Part shown: positions 1 to 13,800 of the stretch, piece after piece
Layout of the letters: every line of letters begins with the position of its first letter
How positions within the stretch are numbered: the stretch's first letter is position 1
Source: Strigamia acuminata
Lineage: Eukaryota > Arthropoda > Chilopoda > Geophilomorpha > Linotaeniidae
Reading direction: 5' to 3'
DNA: 64,000 nt
Assembly (NCBI GenBank): GCA_949358305.1
Contig: OX442316.1
Location: forward strand, 12,524,001 to 12,588,000
Made by a program: the position numbers and the translations under genes
The notes under the pieces: model-generated
What the model saw: the letters and a program-made list of their open reading frames with translations, nothing else
What the model was told of the DNA's origin: nothing
Databases searched by the model: none

Positions 1-384
1 TATTGGTCAATTAAGTAAAATATCATGTTGTATATATATATATAGAGAATTGATTAGTGTCAGTTCACTATTTACTGTTTTTGTATCATTATTTGTTGTT
101 TTTGTCGTGTTTTTGGGATTGAATTGGTCAGATTTTTTTTTTTTTTAGTGAAGAGTGACATTTTATATGACCAATATGTCGTTTACGTTCGTCTTTAATT
201 TTGAAAATAATCATTTTCCGAGAGAGATTTAAGTAATCATTTTTTCTTCCTCCCTCATCATATCAAATGTTGCGCATCTCTCAGCAACAGGTTGCTCAGC
301 AACAAGTCATTATTCGACTTGCGCAAAGGTTAAATTTAAAAAAAGAGAGAAGTGTTCTGATTGATAATTGAAGTTTGTACTTAC
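1..384. other. RBM24-like intron, left edge
   Basis: A/T-rich sequence to the left of the last visible RBM24-like exon. It begins on the minus strand with the GTAAGT donor at 384-379, so it is intron and further exons lie outside the window. No coding exon is recognisable in it. Confidence 0.5.
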
Positions 385-3300
385 TCAGAAATAAATCCTT
401 CTCGCCTTGTTGGGCATTTCCTCGTGGCTTTGCACCAATATACGCCAAATTGACATTGGCTTTCCTGCCGTCAATTATAGGATTTGCATCTTTGCACGCC
501 CTTTCTGCCGCCTGTCGGTCGGCCATTGTAACCTGAGAAAAATAAAAAATAAAAATAATTTTTTCAATTTAATAAAAAAAAAAAAATATGATAAAACAGC
601 AATCACTTCTGCAGCTGAGTGAATCTTTTGATGATCCATTCCCACTCCCATTTACGCCTCCTTTAACAGGAGCAGGTGTATCTTACTCACAATGTTGGCT
701 AGGCATAATGTGCTTTCACACATCCCTTGCCGATTCTCATTGTGAATGCTGACAGTTGGCCATCACCTGGTCCTCGAGCCCTTTGTATTGTTCAGCTTCA
801 CCTTTGAATACTTCGCTTTTCAGCCATCGAGTTCGTTGTTTATTGACAAAATTTCAAATTCGATTTAATCCAATTGCATATTTACGCGAAATGACATTCG
901 ACATCGTTCCATTCCAGATAAACCGTCGATCATAAATGTAAATATAAATTCAAGATCAAAGGTTGACATTATTTTCAGGGTCATTGGCCATCTGCTCGCG
1001 AGCTTTGGCGCCAGACAGAATTTTCTGTGAATTGACCTTTGGCGTTTGTGTCCGAATTGGATCATTCGACTCGTTTTTATTCTTTTAAATTCCTGCTTTT
1101 ATGTCGGACACGCACGCTAATTATATTTTTCCAAGTGGCAAAAGTCAATTTTTTTTTATGACGACATTTTGATTCCTAGGAGAGAGAACGAACAAATTTA
1201 TGTGCGACACATGCAAGAAACGAGGGGATTTTCCTTGAATCAGGAAACGCTGTACTTTGCCCTTAAAACTTATGTTTACTGTCTCCATATGCCACAATTG
1301 GACAGTTAGACGTTAAATATGAAGAGAAAATATATATAATTTAGAAAAATACATGAATTTATTCATTTATTCATTCATTTAATTAATTCACGTATTTTTT
1401 CGCCGTATATCGATCAGGCCAGACGACAGGACTGATAAACTGAATTCTATAATGTCTGTAACAAGAGACAACAATAGTGGAAGGAACCATGTGCAGCAAC
1501 TCGTACCTCAGGTGGCATGAAATTGAGATAATAAAATCCCTTTTATGGATGAACAGAAACGAAAAAAAGACAATACAATTTGCATTTAATTTAAATTTGA
1601 ATTTAAATAAAAGCAATAATTTACCAAACACATACGCATAGAAGGAAAAACCTTTTCTTTATTTCTATAAAAAAAAATATATATATTTTCATTGATGAAG
1701 CACTTGTTTTTATTTATTTGCCATCATCTTTTCCTCCTTGTGAATGAGTGAGACTCCCCACTCCCCTCGGTATTGTTTAATAAATATGCCCTCACCAAAA
1801 AAAAATACACAAGGAAAAAAATACTTCTCCAGACATTGTAGTTGTAGTCACGAACCAATTATTCCATTTTACTTGAGCGAATGAATACCATGTGCCATTT
1901 CCTCCTCAACCCTTAGAATCCCACACATCTGCTCTAGCAACTTAGTTAAGGTAATTCTAATTGCACTAATTCCCTTCTGCTATAAGGAGGGGTTGTGCAG
2001 AATGATTTGGAAAGGGGGAATTTATTGATGAGCCATACAGAAAGTAGAAACTACAGGAGGGATGAGCGAAAATGGACCGAAATGCGGCGTCACGCTTATC
2101 CCATGGTCGGGTTTTATGGTAGCGGCCGTGTAGTGCTATGGCAAAGCTAATTACCCTTATCTCCACCCTCAGTGTCAGCCGCTTTCTAGTCGTCAACACG
2201 CCGTTAAGTGCAAAAAGAAAAGGCACATATTTAAACACCTAATTGTAGTGATAATAAGGAAAATGGGGCTGAATTTGCAATAAATTTTTTTTTTATATGT
2301 TTAAAATGCAAAATGTGTGGTGAGTTTTTAGTTTTTTTGTATTTATTGGGTTTAATTAGTCGATTCAGGTTTTGGAACACGTTTATATCGACTTTCATTT
2401 TCGAAGAAGGGGTAATGGGTATATAATGTCAAGCAGGGGAAGTGTGTCTCGGCACTGTCTCTAGTTCTCGTGGTCCTCGTCTCTCCCCCTTGCAGACAGT
2501 CACATCCTTTTCATTAAAAGGACATGGTGCGACTTAACTAATGTCTGTTTTTTTTTTCTTTTGTTTATTTTGTGTTGTTTGGTGAATTAAATGAAGAAAA
2601 ATCTGGTGGAATGAATACCATTTTGTTAGTATTGAAATTTTAGGTTCTCTTTGGGTAGTTTAACTTTAATTTCAATTGAAACCAGAGTAAGTTTGTAGTT
2701 TAGCTCGTGTGTTAGTACACAATAGCATGGAGAGGAAGTTGTGTGTGCGGGGGTGGACAGGTAAGGTTTCCCTTCCCCCACCTCCCGTTTCTTTGTGCAG
2801 CTTTTATTATCGTTTTCGTCTCCTCCACCTTTTTATTTATTTATTTATTTATTTATTTAGTTTTTTTTTTTTTTTTTGGAAAGCAATTTCAGTTTGATTT
2901 TTTTTCCTTCTCATTTTTAGTGATTTTTTTTAATTTTCAAATAAAAAATAATTTTTTTTTCTTTTTTCCAATAAATTTCAGTCGTATTTGATATTTCTAC
3001 CGTTCACATTTGGCACGCGTCTTGCACGTGTCCCTTCCTGAACAAATTCCTTATATCGAGGGTCATTGAGGGGATAAAATCCCTCTCCCGCTCACCCCTT
3101 GTGGAGGAATCCATATCCTACAGACCTGAGGGGGGGGGAATCATTGAAACATAATTTATTTTAAATAAAAAAAAATAAAAAAAAAAAAAAAATTCAATAA
3201 TTACATCGCATAAAGAAGTTATTATACGCGAGCAACAATAACTGGTGTAAAAACCCATTTATTACGATAGCATCAATCGCATGTGTAAAACATGTGCACT

Positions 3301-3561
3301 ATCAAATGAAAAGCAAATGTAGAAGAGAAAAAAAGAAAGAAAGAAAGAAAAAAAGAAAAAAAAAAGCCAACTCACAAAACCATATCCTCGACTTTTGCCA
3401 GTTTGTCTGTCAGTGATGACCACGGCTTCCTCAATGTCCCCGTACGACTCAAAGTGTTCCCTAAGCGATTTATCCGTCGTGTGGTAAGGGAGGCCGCCCA
3501 CGAAAATTTTAGTGAAAGTAGTGTCCTTCTGGGTCACGGTCGGGTCGCTCATGGTGGGCAT
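385..3561 (-). CDS. RBM24: RBM24/RBM38-type RNA-binding protein, N-terminal RRM (partial)
   Basis: Two coding exons are visible: 3376-3561 (start codon at 3561-3559, 62 codons) and 385-532. They join in phase 0 across an intron at 533-3375 with a GTGAGT donor and a CAG acceptor. The product is a single RRM: RNP2 KIFVGGL at residues 18-24 and RNP1 KSRGYGFV at 56-63, the intron falling exactly after F62. The continuation ([12 protein letters not shown], then [18 protein letters not shown]) is the hallmark of RBM24/RBM38 (SUP-12 in nematodes), which bind U/G-rich RNA and control muscle splicing and mRNA stability in known relatives. The second exon ends in a GTAAGT donor at 384, so the C-terminal part lies outside the window. 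A second in-frame ATG at residue 4 could also be used. Family assignment is firm; the choice between RBM24 and RBM38 is not possible here, because arthropods generally carry one gene for both. Confidence 0.9.
2831..2859. repeat. (TTTA)n microsatellite
   Basis: About seven TTTA units followed by a poly-T run, inside the RBM24-like intron. Other low-complexity runs nearby are poly-A at about 3166-3192 and (GAAA)n at about 3333-3353. Confidence 0.85.
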
Positions 3562-3890
3562 TGGTGGTCAGTAGCGCGGCGGGCGCGTGGCCTCCACTCC
3601 CTTCGGCGGAGATTCGTGGGGATGATGCTGGACGGCAGCCTGCTTCAACTGCTCTGTTTGCGCAAATTCCACACACACTCTGGGCGCGCGCCCGCCTCGC
3701 GCTGACTGACAGGGGCCAACTGGCGCTCCGCCCCCGGCCCAGCATTCATCACGGTCTAGTCACGTGCCGCGATTAAAGTCCCGCCCGATACACACGTTCC
3801 TTCCCATCGACACGCGCCAATGACATGCGCGTTGCTGTGGTGATGCGCGACGCTGCGTGGGGACGCGCGAATTTCGAATGGTCACTCGGG
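3562..3890 (-). promoter_or_regulatory. GC/CpG-rich 5' UTR and promoter side of the RBM24-like gene
   Basis: The sequence immediately upstream of the RBM24-like start changes from A/T-rich to strongly CpG-rich, with many GCGC, CGCG and GGCG words between 3562 and 3860. On the minus strand this is the 5' UTR and core promoter position. Promoter function is inferred from composition and position; I see no clear TATA box. Confidence 0.5.
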
Positions 3891-4835
3891 TCAACGAGTG
3901 GGAAATAATGTTTGAAGTTGGTATTTTTTTTTTTTTTGGTTAAAGATTTTTCTTATTTTTTTTTGGGGGGGAGGGGGTTTTTTATTTGGGAAAATGGAAA
4001 GTCATGTTTGGTGTTTTGAAATAAATCGTATGTTGCTTTGTTCATACATGTGTGGGAACAGGTGTGTGCCAATAGCAGCTGATGATGATTCTCCAGGCCG
4101 TTCGCTCAGTTGCTATTTTCAACTCGGGAAGAAACGTGCGTGGGTTTAGATATACGGGCGATGAAATTGGCGCCTGCGTATTTGATGTGACAACCAAAGG
4201 ACTTTTGTGACCTTTAATTGAAGTTAATTTTTTTTTTTTAAATTTTTAAATTTTTTTTTTGTATGGTAGAATTTGCTCCATTAAATGTTTAAAGAGGGAT
4301 ATAAATTCTTGTAATTATTTTTATCCCGTTGAAATTTAAATTTTTTTAAAAAAAAAAATGGCAGGTGCGTCGAATAAAAAAGATGTGTTCGTGTGGACAA
4401 ATAATGATTAATGAGATTGGCGGTAAATGATGGTATGAATTATAGCGTTAATTACGATGGTGTATAGAATTTTTTAAACAAAAGTTTTAAATGAAAACAA
4501 ATTTTTAATACACAGAATAAAATTCTCTTTCTTACACTCTACAGAACATCGATATTGTTACAGCGAATAGCGGAAAAGAACAATACACGTAAAATAATTA
4601 GTGAAATAAAAAATCTAAGTATTCATATTCCATAATAAATAATACTGTCATTTCTGGCATCAACAGAAATGGATTTTTATTTTTAAATATACAATCACAA
4701 TTGGAATCATTTGTCATATGATATGAAATTTCTTTTTTTTATATCCCTCAGCCAGTTAAAATATGTAAATATAAGGTTATTAAATAAATTGTCTGCCCAA
4801 AAAACAAACTTATTTTTATTTTTATTTCCCATTCT
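3891..4835. other. Intergenic: TM9SF1 3' flank to RBM24 promoter
   Basis: A/T-rich spacer between two genes that both read on the minus strand. The TM9SF1 stop is at 4838-4836, so its 3' UTR and poly(A) site must lie here. TTTATT words (AATAAA on the minus strand) occur just below the stop, but none can be singled out. No other gene is seen. Confidence 0.5.
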
Positions 4836-7800
4836 CTAGTCCATTTTAATATTAACGTAAATGTAGCGGATAAATTTGAGAGACGCAAAAAATGATACAG
4901 TGCCTAATGATAGGAAAAAAATATAACATGTGAGGACAGTCCATCCAAAGAATTCCACTGTTTGAAGCACACCACTCATGTTAGACCTTTTGAAGTAGTA
5001 GAAAAGAGAATATAGCAGCACAAACAGACCGGTTGAGCTGAAACAAATAAATAAATAAATAAATTACACGGAAAAATGAGCAAGAAAGAAAGAAAGATTG
5101 CGAAATGCGATTCGTTTTGTATTAATAAACCCTTCTCTTCTTTTAACCGTTAACTGTTTGCAAAGCTAAAGCACCGTGATGACTATGTGGAATTCAAGCC
5201 AAAACATTTGTTTACGACCCGCATGTTTGTCGCAGCAATATAATCAATCACGAAACCAACGCATTGATGGTAAAAGCCGCCATGACCGCACCACCTTTCT
5301 TCATCCTGCTAAATCATGAGACTAGACGTTCAATTTTACACAAAACACAATTTGTTTGCTCCATTTTAATTTAAATTTTTGGAATTTTCGAATTTTCCTA
5401 GCAAACATCACCCACTTTCAATATCAGAGCTAAGAATTTGGGTTATGCAGATGATTTTTTTATTCATCCTCTTATCCCTCCCCTATTTAATCATCGATTT
5501 TAAGAAGCTGACAGACATGGAGAAACATTCATCAGGCTATAGAGGAGTACTTGCATGCATCAGGGTTAGGAGAAATCTCTCGCGGAGAGGAGAGTAGGAG
5601 AGGAGAGAACTTGATATGTGGGAAGGAAGGAAGCGACGGCTGTGCGATGTCATTTAGAGCAGATTCTTACATCCCCTTTACTTGGGTCCATGCCACCTGG
5701 TGTGTATAAAAAAAAAGTGCTTTTTCGTGACAAAAAAATGATTCACGCCTATGTTTGTCATCATACTGCTGGGCGTGCGTTGAAAATGGATTTCTACGTG
5801 GATAAGCCGGTTGGATTTGGTTGAGTTTTATGTTGGGATTAACATCTGGTTGCGGACCATCCGTTTGGAAGAAAAAGGTTTAAAATTTAAAGCAACAAGA
5901 AAATTAGGGTGCAGAGGAAGTTGACTAACTCGTGAAATGAAAACATAAAGTTTAGTTGAGGGGGTCGGTGTTGGAAGGGATTTTTCGGATCGTTCTAAAG
6001 AAAGTTTTTATTAAGTGAGGATATTAGAAGTTGAGCGTGTCGGTTCGAATTAAGCAAAGTATTCGTCGATGCGATTTGTGGTGTTAGATATACAGTGTTT
6101 GCTGAATGGTTTAAAAAATATAACAAATGTGTTATAAACAAACACGCCTGTTTTTTGGGCTTTTTATATTTATAAAATGGTGGTTTTTTTAATGCTGATG
6201 TGCTGCTTTAATGCAACATTGCAATATTAACACTTTAATTAGCGTGGAAACCATAGGGAATGGAAATCTCCGACTTCAGCACGAGCTAATGGCAAAAAAC
6301 ATTAATTTAATACCGGTAGAAAATCTCAGTCTCAGTCCGCAAAAGCTAAGAAAAGAATAAGTTACTCGAGTTCAGAAGGAGTGGGATAGGATTGATAAGC
6401 TGTCTTGACTTCCTACGTACAAAAAAAAAATCAAAGTTTGAACTCGAATAACCTTTTCTCTCTCTCAAGCGTTGCAGTTTAAGATTTGATCGCTTTCGTT
6501 TTTTTTCTTCACTAAAAGTGTAACTAAAATCGTAACAAAACATTTCAAAAATAGACGATTCTTGGATTTTTCAACCAATCGGGTCGCATCTCTTAAATAG
6601 TCGCCACAAATCGCTTCAGTGTTGTAAACGCGTGCAAAACATGTCGATACATGTTTACAAATTTACACGCACATGTTTTTCAACACAAGTTAGAAAGCTT
6701 TAATTATTTAACTGTTTTATACACGAAATTTGACAAAACGAGTGAACATTTATCAAAATTATGAGCGTGTAATTAGTCGTAAAAGGCCAATAACAATTGC
6801 AATTAAAACAAAAATACAAAGTTTTAATTAAACCGAAATACTATCGGTTTTAAAAACTCCAAAAGAAACATCAGCCATTAAAGAGCTTTTGTAAGTGAGT
6901 TGCGTGTGGGCCCGATTTCACAAATTTTTTAAAGAACCACCTGGCAACGCCCATGATTCATGATGTTGTTTAGTAAAGAAAATGCAGCCAGTAGATGGGA
7001 GCATAAACTACGTGCCCCATCCCTGTCTTATGTCTTAAAGACGCCACTGGTTGTCCCAGCAAAGTACTTCCCATCTCCAACACAATAACTTGCACAGAGT
7101 CTACAGACTACAGTCTACACAACATGGCAAATGAAAAAGAAAATTGCACTTGCGTTCATCAAAAATCAAATCCAAAAAGAAAAATAAAAACAAAAACAAT
7201 AAAAATTTATATTTATGTAAATAATGTTTTGACGGTGGCTAAAAAGTCAAACATTAGGAGTTAAATCTCACGGTGCATCATGTCTCAAGGACAGGCAGAC
7301 GCCAAATGTTCTTAATGATGCTGCTTCTTGCGCTTTCTAAATTTAGCCCCGTGTGTCACGCTCTTACGGTGACACGTCAAATTCCAGAGCAACACTTTCT
7401 TCATCCCATCACTATACCCCTTGGCCCTGCGCTTTAAACTTTAAAGACAACTATTTCGAATCGAATTGACGCCATCAATAACAGAAACCCTTTTCAAATA
7501 CAAAGTGCCGTTCAAGAGACTAGGGCGTTCGCACAGAACTCACACTCTGTTATGCATTCCACGCGGAAAAGACACGGCTTCCAATATATTTTTCTTTTTT
7601 TTACAAAAAAGCATCATTAAAACAAACAGTGATGCTCTCTTTGTTTTGCCAGCTTTGTAAATGACTTCCAGACGTTACGGGCGCGAGGCGGCGTTTTACC
7701 CCTTTGCAACAAACATTTTGGCGAGGATTTTACCCCAAAAAACCAACTATTCAACACCCTCTTCATTTTTTTATGCCCCTTTCTTTGTGACTCATTCTTT

Positions 7801-10800
7801 ACTCTTTCACCCTCCTCTTCAAGAGATAATTTTTTTTTGTCTTTTTCAAAAAGTCGCGAGACAAAAAAACGAAACACGACCGTTGAAAATGTAAGAAAAA
7901 TGGTTCCCAATTTCCGTTTTTTTATTTTCTGAAATTACGTTTGAAGAAAGGAGAAAAACAATGTTAGGTGAGATTGATAAAAGGGAGATGAAGTTGCCAA
8001 TACTTTGGCTCAGTTTGTCCATCTGGCAAAGGGATGGTTGGCACGTGCTGCATGGACGGACGGATATAGAGAGAGCCGTAAGTGTAAGGCAGGGAAGATT
8101 TTTCAATGACCTAAGTGATTTTCAACCGTTTTCTCATATATCAAGTCAGTTGCAACTCCACCCAACTGTTGCTGGCTGCACAATTCTTTACTTTTCTTAT
8201 CAGCTTATTTTGGGATTTGTGGTGATGAAAGCGACGTGACACGCAACTACTGGATCTCTCTCCTCATTGATTTCTACTCCAACGCATTGCACATATAGGA
8301 AATTATTCAAAAATAAATAAATTTGCTTTGCGTGGTGTGTGACATGTGTGGATTGTCTCGAAATATTCAAGAGATTCCTGCAGTGACACAAAAATAAAAT
8401 TGACAACAAAAAAATGCCATCACTGTAACCAGATGGGGAGGGATCCTATTCAGTATATTCACATAAATGGTGATGAACATTCTTTCGCTCTTTTTTCGCA
8501 TTGTCGCTCCTTGGAAATATGATTAAGTGTGGCATTGGCGAAATGGATTAGTAGTATCGCGTATCCTAGCTTGAAATGTTTTTTTTAAAAAAAAATAATT
8601 TTTTTTTTAAGAAAGTAGCTCGGTGATTAAGATTATTTCATGTCAATCACCAAAGCACTATCTAAGATGAAACGAGCGTTTCCAGCATCAGATTATTTAT
8701 CATGTTTAAAGCTGTTTTGTTGACTTTTGAAGGAGAATTTTTTTTATCAAATGTGTCATCTTCCAGTTTTAATTTTAATCAACCTAATGCTGGATCTGAT
8801 TTTTTTTCTTTTTTTTTAATCTTTTAAAAATCTCTTTAAGCTTCACTTGCACTTTCCTCCGATCAGTGTGTCTGGGAGAAACCTTGCACACTTTAATTCT
8901 CAAGAATGAATTTACATTAAAAATGCATACGAAGAAGAGAGAGGGGGAGAAAATGCACAGAAAAATGCAAATTAGCCGCTTTATGCCTTAAGACCAGACC
9001 AGATAAGTCCGCTCTCCTCAATAATAACAGTCAAAAGCTGTTGCTATTATCCAACTAATATCAATTAAAATAACAGCAATTAGTACCAATGGATATGTCA
9101 AGGCTAAAAGCACTAGTTGGTGCGTTTCTCTTACTCTAAATGGCTGAAATCTGAGGCAATTAAGATAAGACAAGTCTATTCCTCATTACAATCCATTAAG
9201 AAGAAACACTTCCCTTTGCTGCCATTTATTATTGTTCAATTGCAATTGGCGAGACATGGATGTCCAATCCTTTTCGCGCAAAATAATAATAATAAAAACA
9301 ATAAATATATTTTTTACGAGTTAATTAAAGGGTGTAAGAAGAAAAAAAGTTAAGTGCTCTTAATGGTGTGCCAAATGACAAAATTTACTCGCTCGAAGAG
9401 GAGGCCAAAATAAACGTTAAACTGTTTTGTTTACACTTCTCTTCCTTTGTTTGCCACCCGTCACCACCGTAAACCCAAATAATCAAACAACTCACCCGGC
9501 ACTAGCAATTGAGCGCCACCACCATCGGTAATCTTCCGATGACAATTGGAAATAAGTGAGTGCCACTGCAATGCACGCGGTCACGCTGATCAAAATGACC
9601 AGCACCACTAATAAAATGCCGTACAAAGTGTATTGTTCGCGGCCCCAAAGGGTTGCGAAGATATAATACATCTCGACCGAAATAGCGCTGCAAAGAAAAA
9701 ATATCGATCAGTTAACTCGCGAGGCGTTCAACAAGCTCGCGACATCTTGTGTCGGGAAATGGAAGTGTTACCTAAACGGCAGAAAGCCTCCAATCAAGCA
9801 GTGGGCCACGGCTGATCGGTACCAAGGCACGGACGGAATCTCCCGAGAAATGTTTTTGGCACGACACGGGGCGTTGAATTCTCCCGCCCAATTTCGGCCC
9901 AAAATGGCACCCATTATGGTCAGTGGATAACCGACTGTGAATTAAAAATCGGAATTATTTGGTTGTGAAATTTTTTTTTTCCCGCTTAAGTGTTACCGAA
10001 AAGCCATACGAGCATAAGTAATACGATGGTACTGAATGGTAAAGCTTGTGTTGAATGGTAAATCCAAGCAACGGTGTTTTGCACGCTCCATATGATGAAA
10101 AATGGCACTGAAATATTAAAATTAAGGGTAAATTTCGAGTATTATCGCATTAATTGTGCGTACTTACAAGAAAACAGGCACGATGTAAGGTTTACATTGC
10201 GTACCCATTTGTCGCCACTCATTTTGTGATACATACTTGATGAAACGAAGCCGGCAATGCCTGCAAAGTTCAATCTGTATTGCCTAATTGCTGGTTATTT
10301 CATTTTTTAGTGTTTAACCTGAAGTTACTGCGTAAAGAAAACATGCAGCCGTGTTCATTGATCCATGTTTATGGACATTAAACATGCCTAGTAGTGCCAT
10401 TGCAATAATGCCGAATGCAATCGCTAAGAATTGGGACCCAACACCTGAAACAAATATAAAATAAGAGTTTTTTTTCTTTTTAGTTTTTGTTTTTTATTAA
10501 ATTAAAAATTACCTAAGATTGCACAAAATAAATTTTTGTTTGGTGGAAAGCGAAATACATCAGTGTGGATAATTTTCCAGCCATATTCATCGTTGTCCAT
10601 GTCTTCCGCATCGTCATCGTCCATATTGTAACGAGCAAAATCGTTTTTAAGAACTCGCATCTGACAAAAAATTGAAATCAAATTATTTTTTTGATTTAAA
10701 ATATTTCATACTTAACTTACAAGGATAATGACGACAAATCCGATAAGTAGAAACACAAGAACGATGGAATTTATGATTGAAAGCCAATGAATCTTTAAAA

Positions 10801-13800
10801 GCAAATCGGTATAAATGAATACGTAAACAAAAGCAATAAGTTACGTTACTTCTAATGTTTTAGGGAAAAATCCAGTTGCCTGCAACCTCTTTCCTCTATT
10901 CTCATAGGACAATCTAGGCAAAATGTATAGAAATAACACGTTGTTTATTAACAAATGGTTGGTTTATTAATTTTTTTTTTACTCAGTCGGTGTCCATTTA
11001 ACGCTGTACGTGTAAGTAACTTCTAGCTCATCGATATCGTCCAACTTTATGGGGTTATGGGGTTCTTTCGTGGTGACATTAGCGTAGATAATCTTAAAAA
11101 GAGAAGAAAAATAATAATATTTTGAAATAAATTGCAAATATTTAAATTTTACTTTGTCTTTATTATATTCAATGACAAAATGCAAGTGGGTCGAAAGAAA
11201 AATGTTGTGTTTGTGTGGAAAAATTCCATTTTCATCCAAATGGCCTATAAATCCTCTTACCGGAATATCATCTGAAAATTATTTAAAAGCAAAAGTAAAG
11301 TGGTTTAGTAAGCATTGGTGGTAAAAATAAAATTCAGTAACACAAAAAATTTTGTATCACAAAATTTTAATCCAAAAAACATTGAAAAAAATATGGGAAA
11401 TTATATAACTTGTGTTATCATTAAAAATAGAGATAATACATAAGTTTAAAGATTGCAAAATAAGGTTTTAATAACAAATTCAATTAGAGATTAACAATCT
11501 AGCCTTAAATTTGTTTTATTTTTTTTAAAGAAAAAAATTAAGATAAATTATAGTTTACAAACTTAATGTTAAATAGTTTTGTACAAAAAATTCAACATTG
11601 CACAGACGAATATTATTGCGTTTTGCCCATTAAGGGAATTTATCCTTTTAATGCATCAATCAAATTCAACTTTCAGACATTTTTGAAAGAAATATCTACA
11701 TAAATAAATCGTGTAACTTAAAAAAAAAAAAAACCATATCCCTTACACAACATTACATCACCCTTTAACTTACCAATAACAAATTCGAAATAATACAAAT
11801 CTTCAATCGCTTCTCTTAATTGATTCAAATCATTCTTGTTTAATGTCACCTTGCACAATTCCTTCGTATCAGTATTCGCTACAAATAAAAACGATTAATC
11901 ATTATCAACTTCATATAAATTCTACCGAATTGAAGCTATATCACTTCTCTAACCCAAAAAGAAAAGAAAAAAAATCATCCCATTAATTCTCCAGTCTAAT
12001 TACTCGAATTATTCCTAATTTAAACATACGCTTTGAATCAACTGTTTTTTTTTTGTTTTTTTAATTTAAAAAAAGGTGTGAGAAGAATATTTATGTCAGC
12101 ACCAGTTCCACATTATCGAAATCGTCCCAGCAATTCATTAAGGTGGTAAGAGGGCCGTTTTTCTTAGCAGCTCACCCCAGGTATTACGTTACTAATTGTG
12201 TAATCTGTTAGGATGAACTGGTAATTGACTCTCGATATAAAGAAATTTAGGTAAATAGACAGGGGAACAATTTTCTATTAGCTTATTCTCGAAAATTCAT
12301 GGTTTGTTCTTAAAGCATAATCCTCTGATATATATTAATTAATTAATTAATTACATCTGAAAGATTGACGACGAAAAAACTTTGTAAAGTAAATTTTAAT
12401 AGGATTTTTTTCAAAATTAATTTTTCGATTAAATTCTTATTAACATGGACACGAAACGATTAGATTTGTTCTCTTTTTTAAGGTCCATTAAAATGATTTA
12501 AATGACCTTTTTTTCATAAATGGAATTTCTTTGATGATAAAAATCTTAATCTTATAACTTTTTCATTATTATTATTTTCTACATAATCCTTTAGTTGGGA
12601 ATTATATCAGATTAAGAAATCTCTGCATTTTTTTTTATTACATGCTCTTGTTGTGTTAAAACTCATTCTCATTTTTATTATTACATATATATTTTTTAAT
12701 GCCAAAAGTAATCTAGTTCATCAATTCATTTTAATGAAAGTAGAAGAAGTCTGATGATCGGATTACTTTGTTCTTAATCCAGTCTGCAATGGATTATTTT
12801 TTCCAACTTATAATCATAAAAGATTAGTTTCTTAAGTAGGCACATTGACCTCAGATTATGATAACAATTAGAATGAGTAAAATTCATGGTGGAACATTCT
12901 AAAAAAATAATCTGCAAAAAACAAAAAATCATAAGTCACATGTGGAATACCAACGAACTTTTAAAAAGGGTTAAAAAAAAATTAAATAAAAACATTGACT
13001 CCTTGACCATTGCAATATCAGTTGGATAAAAATTTTCATTTCATTTTCTTAAAGTGTTATTTAATATTCAAGCATCCCGAAATGTATGTAGCACAGCAAA
13101 ATTAAAACCCCAGCATGAATTTATGATCTCGGGACATCTTGGATCGATTTAGGACACTTAGAATACATCACGAACATAGTTGGTATATTTTTGCACTTAT
13201 GAATATCCAAAGTGTGATATCCTCCAGATATCTCAATAATTGAAAGATATCCATCATCACAATGGACGGATTGAGGAGTAATATCAGCCCGGGCATTTTT
13301 CTAAAAAAACTGCCCATTTATGGAAAAAAAACAGTCGATGTTTTTAAAAATCAGCACATTCTTGTAAAAATCGGCACAATTTCATGCATTTAGGCAGTTG
13401 GCCCTTTGAGGGATGCCCGATTGTCCGTATTAAAGAGATTAAATCGAGATATCAAGTATGCATTAGCCATCTTCACAGATATACACTCGAAATGGGATGA
13501 ATACTTACGAGAAACCGCTTTCAGTATAAGAATGACCATTTCTCAATTTTACTCGAGAGCTGAGAGTACCCTGGGACCCCAGAATTCCAGAAGGAATATT
13601 GGAAATTGATCCCGATAATCCGCACATTTATGTCCTACAAACTTACTTTGAAATTGAATATCGTAGTTTGAATGCGCCATACGATCTCCATCTAGGACTT
13701 CTCCTAATGTTAAGCTTCTGTGTTCAATCTAGATTTTTCCAAAAAAGTAAAAAAAATATATATATATATATAAAAAAAAATATAAAATTAATTTTTTTTT

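Noticed and set aside
2860-2990. Poly-T and poly-A runs as traces of processed pseudogenes
   Set aside because: Such runs are spread throughout the window's introns with no adjoining retrocopy.
5618-5824. 68-codon frame in TM9SF1 intron 14
   Set aside because: No domain, no splice support, and it includes a poly-A run coding Lys.
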